Positions 46,601-58,600 of a stretch of DNA of 64,000 nucleotides are shown in pieces. The stretch's first letter is position 1. Every line of letters starts with the position of its first letter. This DNA comes from Plazaster borealis (taxonomy: Eukaryota; Echinodermata; Asteroidea; Forcipulatida; Labidiasteridae), in contig CM037475.1 in assembly GCA_021014325.1 (NCBI GenBank), positions 2,263,001-2,327,000 on the forward strand. The letters are read 5' to 3'. The notes under the pieces were generated by a model. That model searched no databases. It was given only the letters and a program-made list of their open reading frames with translations, and was not told the origin of the DNA. The position numbers and the translations under genes were made by a program.

Positions 46601-49600
46601 AGGGGTTCGCCCCGGTGTTCCTGGTCTGATCGGCAGCATATATTGCGCCACAGCACCTTGTAAACCATTGCATGGTGCTATAAATGACTAGGCCTCATAC
46701 TTCAAACGTAGCTCCACATACCTTGCAGGAAAAAATTTGTAGTCTCGCGCCAGGAGTGTCAAGTCTGACAGACATGGCGCGTTATAAATGTTCACTATTA
46801 TTATTATTATTATTATTATTAATATTGAGTCGCAAATGATGACTTTCAGAGTGAAAACAGTTTGTGTTGGAAATTTGCTCTGCTATATGAGCGAAATAAT
46901 TCTTGTTGATAAATCGTTCTTGTAACATGTGTCTGGAAGTGTACAGGTGAATGTTTGAGCATAGGAAATGAATCGACTTATTTCACGATTCTGGTGTTCA
47001 GAAGTTCTATTCCGCATTTCTTTTGGTGTTGGGTACATTTCACTTATTGTTTTTTTTCCATTTAAAGATATACCCTTTTCTGCTGGGGCATTTAGATTAA
47101 GCTGAAGCTGGTCTCTACACAGAGCAAGCTCATTGGTGGGTTGAGACATCCACGGTAGAATGCAGAAGGTTGTGGGTTCGATTCCCACTTGAGGCAGTCA
47201 CACATGGATTTGATTTGCATGGCCCAAGTACCATTTTTTTTAAATTGTACTTCAGTGGAGAGAAACCAACCAAAAGCCTAAAATATTTTTGAAAAAAAAG
47301 TATCTGACCCCGCTTTCTAAGGTAGATTTTAATGATGTTGGAATTTCCTTTAACAAAATTATTCCTCACTAGGAATTGGTAACTAAAACGTAAATTTTGA
47401 CATTTTGTTATATATCAAAGTCCCTGTTCTTCTCTGTATAATTTCTATAAATCTCTTAATGCATGAAAGAGAAAAATTAAATTAAAAAATTCCTAAGAAA
47501 GTGTGGGTCAGTTTTAAAAAAAGGAAAATCTTCCGTACAACTTTCGCAAAGTATGTACAGTCAGAAATTGCCATTATTCATGATTTTGACATTTTGTAAT
47601 AATTCAAAGTGCTTGTTCATCTCCATATATTTTCTGTAAATCTTTCCATGCAGATAAGATAATAATACAATAAAAAAAGATTCCTCGGAAAGTGAGGATC
47701 AGATTAAAAGAAAAACTTCTGAACAACATTCGCAAAGTATTCTAATCAAAGTATTATCACTCGCAACATGTAGATTATTGATGTCATTGAATAGATGCAT
47801 CCTTCATCTTGGACGGAAAGTAAATAGTAGTATTGACAGAGTTATGTAATCATTGCTACCTGATTCAACAATAGCTGTACTTGAAATCTACTCTAGCATA
47901 GCAGCATGAAGTAGCCTAGGAGTATTTACACAACACTTAAAAAACAGGCTGGTGTTGATTTTATGGATCAGTTGTACTCAATTGTTAACAGGTTTGAACT
48001 AACACAGTAGCAGATCAACATATGACCAGCTGAGCAAGGTCACGTAATAACTACATTAACAACCCTTTTACGGATTGAAGGATTGAAGGATTTTTTTAAC
48101 TGCTACAAATTTGTATGGTTTTAAAGGCACTGAACATGTTTGGAAATTGTCAAAGACCAGTGTTCTCACTTGGTGTATCCCAACATATGCATAAAATAAC
48201 AAGATTTGGGCTCAATTGGTCATCGAAGTTGCAAGAAAATGATGAAAGAAAAAACACCCTTGTTGTACAATTGTTTGCTTTCAGATAGGAATAAAAACTT
48301 CTTGCAAGAAGTTTTTATTATTTTAGTGAGAAATTACCTCTTTCTCAAAAACTACGTTACTTCAGAGGGAGTCGTTTCCTACAATGTTTTATACTATCAA
48401 CAGCTCTCTGTTGCTTGTTACCAAGTAAGTTTTTATGCTAATATTTGTTTTGAGTTATTACCAAACGCGTACGATACCTTTAAAGAGGGGCTCCAAGGTC
48501 AAATTCAGTTTTGTGATCGATGCAGTAATTTTCCAATAGATAGAGTCCTTATGAGAACGGGAGAAAAAACAATACAAGTCTCTAACCTGGGCCAAATTTC
48601 ATAGAGCTTCTTAAGCAGCAAATAATTCTTAACAATTTTCTGCTTCGCTTAAATGAGCAGGATACCAGTCACAAATCATATATGTGGAATAGTAATTTGA
48701 CTGGTTTCCTTATTCCGGTAAGCATAATTTTGTTGTGCTTAGCTACTTTGTGTGCTTAAGCAGCTCTATGAAATTAGACCCTGGGGTTAAAACACCACTG
48801 TTTGTGATACCCTTCGAGTGCAAATCCAAAAACGTTTGATGATGTCGCATTTCAAGTGGTCTGTACATTTTTGTTCAGAGAATGTTTTGTTCATTCCTGA
48901 ATTTTGATGATATTCAATTAAAGCAACATTGAATTTGACCTTTTGAGGTGCACACACCCATTCGTTTTTTATTATTTGTGTCACCGATTTTTTGTGCAAG
49001 ACCGTTAATGAAAGCTTATACAAATTTTGATTTTGATAAAAATTGCTATTTAAAATTTTAATCTAAAAATTTTGGGTCAAATCGACCAAAAACTTGACTT
49101 AGCATCTTTAAATGGATTTCAGTATATATCATCTGGACTCTGCATTTCATTTGTACAGCTGTCACAATCTTATCAATGGGTTATCAAAGATAATTTCTTT
49201 TTAATGACTTGAGTGTTTAAATAGTTTGGACTAATCCCCCCCCCCCCAGGGAGTCAAACTACCTCTGCCAACAGCAACAATTTTTATCTAAATTGCCAAA
49301 GTTGAACTCATTATATAATCCACAACTAGTAACTACTTAAAACAACAAAAAGGGCTACTTCAGTATACAAAGTGCAGGTCAGATTGTGCCAGATATTCTT
49401 CATAAATGATGAATATACAAAATTACATACAATTTGCTGTAAACTGTGCCCACTTGTCTCTGTGCCTCTGCAGTAACTTAGCTTCACCAGATCAAGGGCC
49501 TCCGGGCTGTTTGCTGTAGGGACTACCCACCCTCTCTGTAAAAACACTTGCACTGTCCACTCACAAGTCAAACTGGTACTAACCCTCAAAGAAGTGACAT

Positions 49601-52600
49601 TCACTTTGAAACTAACACCTACATGCTCCTGCTTAAGCACACCAGTGACATACCGATCACATTCCTGAGGGACTACGCCCACAGAACAAAAGGAACATAC
49701 CCTAGTAATGCCTTTGTACTTACAACAATCCTGCTGCTGTACAGTAGCACTTGGTCACCTGCCAATGCTATTTACAACAATGGTACCTGCTGCACAATAG
49801 CACTTGCTTACCTGCCAGTGCTATTTACAACAATGGTACCTGCTGCACAGCAGCACTTGGTCACCTGCCAATGCTATTTACAACAATGGTACCTGCTGCT
49901 GGTCACCTGCCAATGCTATTTACAACAATGGTACCTGCTGCACAGTAGCACTTGTTCACCTGCCAATGCTATTTACAACAACTGTACCTGCTGCACAGTA
50001 GCACTTGGTCACCTGCCAAAGCTATTTACAACAATGGTACCTGCTGCACAGTAGCACTTTGACACCTGCCAATGCTATTTACAACAGTGGTACCTGCTGC
50101 ACAGTAGCACTTGTTCACCTGCCAATGCTAATTACAACAACTGTACCTGCTGCACAGCAGCACTTGTTCACCTGCCAATGCTACTTACAACAACTGTACC
50201 TGCTGCACAGTAGCACTTGTTCGCCAGACAATGCTGTTTACAACAATGGTACCTGCTGCACAGTAGCACTTGGTCACTTGCCAAAGCTATTTACAACAAT
50301 GGTACCTGCTGCACAGTAGCACTTTGACACCTGCCAATGCTGTTTACAACAATGGTACCTGCTGCACAGTAGCACTTTGACACCTGCCAAAGCTATTTAC
50401 AACAATGGTACCTGCTGCACAGTAGCACTTTGACACCTGACAATGCTATTTACAACAATGGTACCTGCTGCACAGTAGCACTATGACACCAGTTTTCAAA
50501 TTTGCCTTTTTAGACACCCCTGTGATTATTCCAGACAGAAAACATGAATTTATTAATGAGATCTTTATCAGTGATTCTTTTTTAAACTGGGAGATTTTGG
50601 AAAAAATGTTAGGAAAATAACCCATAACATGCCTTGGAATTATGGTCATAAACTGTGTTAATAATTTTTATTATGTTCTTTTGTGGCATTTTTTAGGAAC
50701 AAACAAATAATTTGTTTGTTTTTGTCAACCCTATTTAGTTAACTTCTTTTTCAAGTATAAAATCCTTTTTGTTTGCATATTGGCCTTAAATTCAGGTGAA
50801 CTTGCCCTTTGTGCTTAGTTCATCTAGAATCTGTTTATAGGGAAGTCTTTTGTTCAGAAAATTTCACAAGTACTGAATGCAATTATTTGATTTTAATCCT
50901 TACAATTGCTAACTACAAACGTCTTCTTGTTATTTGAATCAAATCCCTACTGTGATTTTTGTAAATGTAGACATAAAATGTCCTTAACTAGAGTATAACA
51001 GCTCAAAGATCTCCCCGTAGTCCCCGACCAGGAGACATTCCTCCATTGTCACCAAGAGTCAAGACGTTCGTCGGAAGACGGACCAAGAATCAACTAAATG
51101 GGTGAGTCAAAAATTACACTAAAGGGTGCTCAAATTGTGTTTGCTCAAAATTCATTACAACCCCTAAACATTTACTATACTTGCATAAAAATGTCGGATA
51201 CGTTTCAGAGATGTTACAAAAATAACAAGTTATATGGACAGAACTTTTGTTTTTTTCTTCAGTTGGAAGTGACCTAGGCCCAACTCTTCATAAGCACAAC
51301 AAAATTCTGCTTACCAGAATAAGGTTACCAGCCAAAATATCATTCCACACATATCAGCTGTGGGTGGTATCCTACTCATTACTGCTTAGCAGAAAATTGT
51401 TCAGCACTGTGTGCTGTTGAAGCAGAGTCTATGAAATTTGGCCCTGGACTTTAAAAAAGAAAATGTATTGTAGTTGAATGAGATGCGTTCACTGACTGCA
51501 TTTTTCCACTTTAAAGGTATCGTACGCGTTTGGTAATGACTCAAAATATATATTAGCATACAAACTTACTTGGTAACAAGCAACGGAGAGCTGTTGATAG
51601 TATAAAACATTGTAGGAAACGACTCCCTCTGAAGTAACGTAGTTTTTGAGAAAGAGGTAATTTCTCTCTAAAATAAAAAAAAACTTCTTGCAAGAATTTT
51701 TTATTCCTATCTTAAAGCACACAAATTTGTACAACAAGGGTGTTTTTTCTTTCATCATTTTCTTGCAGCTTCGATGACCAATTGAGCCCAAATTTTCACA
51801 GGCTTGTTATTTTATGAATATGTTGGGATACAACAAGTGAGAACACTGGTCTTTGACAATTACCAAACGTGTACAGTGCATTTAACCTTCTCTAAATGTA
51901 CATGTATTCTTTTACAGACATGCTGTACTGCCATCCAGCCGACCTATGACCCCTATGGAGCAGATGGACATCATGTTAAAACAAGAAAAAGTTGAAGATT
52001 CCAACCATGGCGAGCCATCCGAGAGAGATATGGAGGTAAACATTGCAGAATGGCCACATGAAAAAATATACTGCACTTGCAGTCACTACAGCCTGGGCCC
52101 AATTTCATAGAGATGCTTAAGCAGAAAATATTGCTTAAAGGAACATTACAGAATTGGTTTTTGCTAACAAAACAGTTGCTGGCAGTGTAAGCACTTTATA
52201 TAATCCACCATATTATACATAAACTGACAAACCTGTAGAAGTTTGAGATCGATCGGCCATCTGGTCACGAGAAAATAGTGAAAAACCGATTACACATTTG
52301 CATGTGTTATTCAATGCATGAATAAAACGCTCATGAGCGATAAACTCCAATCGGAAATTAGTTTTATTTATTTCTCATCAAATATGGCATTTCAGACAGA
52401 AATATTTCTAAGGATGTTTTCTACTATCATCATCATTAAGTGTAAGTTTTATGTAAATCTGTGATATTAAAGAAATTTTAATTACCGGTTCTGTAACAAA
52501 AACTGTCTACTAAAAAAACTTGAGCAGAGTACCAGTCACGCACATGTGACATGCTACTTTGGCTGGTAACCTTATTCTGGTAAGCAAAGTTTAATTATGC

Positions 52601-55600
52601 TTAGCTACTTTTTGTGCTTAAGCAGCTCTATGAAATTGAGCTCTGGTTTTAAAAGAAAACAATTCTGGTCACAAAATTATACTTAAAAATTTCAGAAGCT
52701 CTTTCAAGCTGGCTTCTGAGTATTCACAAAAAGTGAAGTCAAAACCTAGTCGGATAAAAAGAAGTATGTCAAACCCAAATAAATGAATTTACAATTTCTG
52801 TCTCTTCCTCTTATATGTCACCAGACTCTTTGTAATGAACTTTCTGCCATTTCCTGCGGTTCTGTTTCAACATGGATAAATTTGTTGTACTTTCTGTTTT
52901 GTTGAAACTGATTCAATGCTTTTTTATGTCTGCTTGTATAGAAATAGAAATTATGTACAGAAACTACCACAAAGGGGGGTTTTATCGTTTATTGTTTCTG
53001 GTGTTTGAACTGACATATGACAGGAAACACAATAAAGTGTACCACTTTGCAGCCGTTACTCTAGCAGTTTTTCCCATTGGTGGTAATTTTTGTTTAAAGG
53101 CACTGAACACGTTTGGTAATTGTCAAAAACACGTTCTCAATTGGTGTATCCCATCATATGCATAAAATAACAAGCCTGTGAAAATTTGGGCTCAATTGGT
53201 CATCGAAGTTGCAAGAAAATGATGAAAGAAAAAACACCCTTGTTGTACAAATTTGTGTGCTTTCAGATAGGAATACAAAATTCCTGCAAGAAGTTTTTTA
53301 TTATTTTAGTGAGAAATTACCTCTTTCTCAAAAACTACGTTACTTCAGAGGGAGTCGTTTCCTACAATGTTTTATACTATCAACAGCTCTCTGTTGCTTG
53401 TTACCAAGTAAGTTTTTATGCTAATATTTGTTTTGAGTCATTACCAAACGTGTACGATACCTTTAAAGGTAGGGTCATACTTTGGTAATGATCCCATAAA
53501 AAGTTGTGTACAGTTTATCCAAAAGCCCTTTGTTTTAAAGATGGCAATGGTAGTAAGCATCCTGTGAAATTATTTTGTCTGAAATACCCTTGTCGATTAG
53601 AAATCAATAATAGTCTAGGCGAAAAAAAATTGAATTTCCAAAGATGGCCTAAGGGCAACTTTTGGAGATTCAAATTTCCGTGTTGTCCATTTGTGGATGC
53701 TGTGGCCAGAGACGCGCTTTGTAACCGCTGTCACCTCACTAGTGGGTTTGACCTTCATTATAAAATACTGTGACAGTTTTTGCTGTTTTCTCAATAAGTA
53801 GACACTGATAATTTCACAGGTGACCTTTATTGTATCTTTGTGGATGGCCTATAAATCAGCATTACGTGAACAAAAACTAATCTTTAACCCTACTTTTAGG
53901 AACCTGAAACACCCAAAAGTGTTTCAACATGTGAATGGACATGCAGGCTTATTCTGAAAACAATCGAGTTAAACCATTTGTTGTTGGTGTTGTTTTTTTT
54001 AAATCGCCCTCAAATTTTCATAAAAAATGGACTGAAAACATTACCTGCCTTTTCCGTCCAATTTTTTTAATTGAGATTTTAAGAGCAATTGCAAAATTAA
54101 TATTTTCAGTGTGTCCATTCACATATTGCAACACTTTTGGTTTCAGGTACTTAAAAACAGTTTGAAAAACGCTAACATGACGAATGCAGAGTGGTACACT
54201 TTATTGTGTTTCCTGTCATATTATTCAATATAGACTTTTCAGTTGGTACAGCAATATTGCTTTGATTCCATTCAAAACAATGAAACTAAACCAAATATGA
54301 AAGGGGAAACTGCCTTCCTGTGTGTGTTAAAAACAAAGTCCAGGGGTCGATTTCACAAAAATCTTCCTAACTTAGGACTAGTCCTAGGCAATGCTAAGAG
54401 ATAGGACTAGTCTTAAGTGAGGACCAGTACGATGACTAGTCCTATCTCTTAGCATTGCCTAGGAGTAGTCCTAAGTTAGGAAGAGTTTTGTGAAATCGAC
54501 CCCTACAAACTGATAGTCCAGGGTTCTGCCCAGGATTTGTGGAGTGTGGGAAATTTTTTTCCCTGGTGTGGTCTAGGCAATTTTCTTTGTGCACATATTG
54601 TATACACTCGTGGGCCATGCGCATTGAATTGAATAGAGGCCTTTACCGCCATGGGAAATCAAATGCACGAAATAGCATGGTCTTTATAGTCCGATGATTT
54701 ATTTTTACATTCAACACTATGGAATAAGGTACGCGACATGTATGAAACTGGTATCATGTTATACCAACTGTAAAGCTATGATCAGCGTGGCTGTAAACCA
54801 TTGCAAGATCACTGGATTGGTTACTTGATGGACCATGAAAATTACTGCATTGGATAACATTTTTATTTGTGAATACCCAATTTTTCATTTTGTGGAAAAC
54901 CTTTCAAAGGAAATAGGCAAGATTCATTCAAAAAATTTGAAAATGTGTGGTGGTTGGAAGTAGAACAAATTCTGCCAGTGGTTGTTGGGGAATTCTGGGC
55001 GGGTTTTCCAGCACCGACCACGTTGGGCAAAACCCTGATAGTCATATCTTGCACCAGGCACTCTTTAATGTAGGGTCATAGATTGGTAACTACTCCAAAA
55101 ATTAATGGCCATACAAAACTACTTGGTGAGAAACACTGCAGCTGCTGATAGTATAAACTACTTTAAGAAAGGATTCCCTTTGAAGTAATTTGGTGTGGAT
55201 AATTTTTCACCCAAAAAACATTTTAGATCTGAGAAACAATATCTCCATGCTTGGTGTCCGTTCGCAAATGCTGTGGCCAGAGATGCGGTTGGTACTCGCT
55301 GTCACCTTGCTAAACGTGAATGGATTTGACATTCTTGTGAAAATACCGTGACACCATAATACCAATTTTTGCTGTTTTCTCAGCAAGTAGACGCTGTATT
55401 CAGCTGAAAATTTCACATGTGACTTTTATTGTATATAGGATTTGAGGCATTGCATGGGGAGGTATCAATATATATTTGGTTTGCGGTAACACCATGTGTA
55501 TATTCACTTGCTAGGTAGATTTTGTTCTTTGAGAACTTGTCTTGCTTGTTATTCTACTGCCGCAGAGTAGAATATTCAGAATTCGGGGGACTTCTCAGTT

Positions 55601-58600
55601 CTTAAATCTACTTGCTAGGTAAATTTTGTTCTATGAGAACTTATTGCTTATTTTATTGTATCTTTCTTTAAAATTGTGCCCATAAATCAGCGTTATGTTG
55701 ATAAAAAAACAATCTATGACCCTACATTTAAGACCATGTCACACACGGCAATTTACAGGCAACCAGTTCCAGGCAAATCATTCAGATTTTTAGGCACTCG
55801 TAGAAAAACGTTTCAGAATATTATCACCATTGCCAATTCACATCTTCCTTCAAATTTTGTTATTGATTCTTAAAACGATTGCTCCCATCTACAGAGATAT
55901 CACTACTACATCAGTAAAGGATTGACCCCAGAGATGCTGGCTTTACCGCCTGATAACATGATAGATAACGTCCAGTGTTACGTGCCTCAGTCACTGCTTG
56001 AGGATACGGGATTGCAGAAACTGAGAAACCAACTGGAGGTGGAGATATATGGGGACTATGAGTTCAGCTGCAGGAAAGCAATTGGTAAATAATCATTTAT
56101 GTAATTGCTCTAGGTTCTGGTGTGATGACACTTCATACATTCCTACTTCGAAGTTCAACCCGAACCCCTTCACAGCCCTAACATCACAGCCCAAACCCCA
56201 TCCCTGCAGCCCAAGCCCAAATCCCAACTCCGCAGTCCCTACACAAAGCAGATGCCCCAGCCCAAAGCTCCAGCCTAACCCCTCATTCTCAACCCCCAAC
56301 CACACATTCCCAAACCCCAACTCCACAGTTTCTACTCAAACTAGACGCCCAAGCCCACATCCCAACTCCGCAGTCCCTACTCAAAGCAGATGCCCCAGCC
56401 CAAAGCTCCAGCCTAACCCCTCATTCTCAACCCCCAACCACACATTCCCAAACCCCAACTCCACAGTTTCTACTCAAACCAGATGCCCAAGCCCACATCC
56501 CAACTCCGCAGTCCCTACTCAAACCAGATGCCCCAGCCCAAAGCTCCAGCCTAACCCCTCATTCTCAACCCCCAACCACACATTCCCAAACCTCAACTCC
56601 ACAATTTCTACTCAAACCAGATGCCCAAGCCCACATCCCAACTCCGCAGTCCCTACTCAAACCAGATGCCCTAGCCCAAAGCTCCAGCCTAACCCCTCAT
56701 TCTCAACCCCCAACCACACATTCCCAAACCTCAACTCCACAATTTCTACTCAAACCAGATGCCCAAGCCCACATCCCAACTCCACAGTCCCTACTCAAAC
56801 CAGATGCCCCAGCCCAAAGCTCCAGCCTAACCCCTCATTCTCAACCCCCAACCACACATTCCAAAACCCCAACTCCACAGTTTCTACTCAAACCAGATGC
56901 CCCAGCCCAACTCCAACTCCAACTCCACAGTCTCTATTCAAACCTGATGCCCCAGCCCAACCCCACATTTCCAACCCCTAACCCCACGCATTCCCAAACC
57001 CCAACCCCACAGTCCCAACTCAAACCAGACAACCCAGGCCCAAACCCCTACTCGGTAGCCTCATTCCCAACCACACAGCCTCGACCATCTCAACAGTTGC
57101 TTTAGCAAAGTAATTTTCAATCTTACAGCCAATCACCTGCCAACTCATTAGATTCTAACAAAAACTTGTTGCCTTGCTCCAGGCTGTACTAAATCCTTCA
57201 TAATCAGGCAAAAAAGGAAGAAACAAATTTCATGGAGGGATGAGGGTACAACAGGGTAAGCTTACTAATCTCTCTAACGTCCCGCCGGCCCCCCTCCTGC
57301 TTTTCTAGCTTTTGGTTCTCATAACACTCATATTCTACGGATCCTTGGGTGAAGATGTGCTTAGAGTCTGATCTCAATACAATCCCAAACTGTTGTTTAC
57401 AAAAATATGTCTTTTTGATCATTGTTTTAGTTGATTACATCCTGAAAGATCCCGAGGAGAAAGCTCGGCTCCACATCACCTGGATCCCTCGCCCGTTCCC
57501 AAGACGGATTATCCGTGCCCCGATGCCTTGGCATAACTCCTACCTAGTCAATAAAGAAACCAGCATGCAGCATCTGTTCATTACTAATAACATCATGCTG
57601 GAGCTACAGAACCTGTGGTATGACAGGTGAGTTGGAGACAGGGTACCAGATTTTAAACAGATACAGTGGCTGTGTCCGAATTAAGCGACTTTGGGTACGG
57701 CTATAGCTGTTGGATGCAACGACAACATTGAAGAATGGGACTTATCAGCATTCTAGCCATAGCCACTGCAGAAGCCATCACTGCAGACATGGCCAATGTG
57801 TCACCTGGGTTTCATACCTAGACAGTTGCATCATAACCTGAGGTTTTTTCAAAAGCTTGGCTTAGGCTCTGGCTCCAGGCTCCCTCCGTTTGCTCGTGGA
57901 AACCCCGTTCACAATGTACACTGCTTCAAAATTGATGACTTAGCCCAAGCTGGAGCGGGAGACTAAGCCGAGGTTTGGAAAAGGCTCCTACAGGTGCCAT
58001 ATCTAGACAGTTTCATAATATATCATAAGTGCCATATCTTGACAGTTACTGATATTATCCCTGTTCATCAGGCATACTTGAACCATTCCTCAAACTTTCT
58101 CAACTCCCTGGGGAGCATACAACCTCTGCACATACTAGTGCTAAGGGGTTACTCCAACATAATAGCGTCTCAGCCCTCGTAGGTTCCCGATTACACACCT
58201 GGGTTAAGAGAAGCAATTTATGGTTAAGTGTCTTGCTCAAGGACAGAAGTATCTTGACCAGGATTCGAACCAACATTCCAATGACTAGGCCATTAGAACT
58301 TGAGTCCGATGCGCTAGACGGCTCGGCCATGACTCGCCACTTAAATTAAACCCGAATAAAACTTTAAGAATTGCTTGATGTTGTTTTCAGGTTTTGCATG
58401 TTACGTTTTGTTCGACTGGAGGATCTGCTATCTGCTGAGCTTCCACTTCTGCCTGATGAATTTGAGAGTCTTGTCAAAAAACAATGTGCAGAAGCTAGAC
58501 AAGTTCTGCAGACGTCGTAAGTACAGAGAAATATAAATTGTTCCTAATTCACACAATCTGTATGGGCACTTTGGGTTTTGGCTTTGAGCTGCGTCAAGTG

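Noticed and set aside
49548..50319. Overlapping open frames across three plus-strand phases
   Set aside because: Products of the 53-bp tandem repeat read in different frames; no gene structure.
53186..53488. Recurrent ~90-130-codon frames with the same peptide at eleven loci
   Set aside because: Each lies wholly within a subfamily A element, appears in varying frames and orientations, and is broken in other copies. The sequence behaves as noncoding hairpin DNA.
56049..56981. A 310-codon open frame rich in Pro, Ser, Asn and Thr
   Set aside because: It is out of frame with the DNAH3 exon it overlaps. It stays open because the 138-bp repeat period is a multiple of three, and its residues simply mirror the C-rich repeat. 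No start context or conserved domain is seen.
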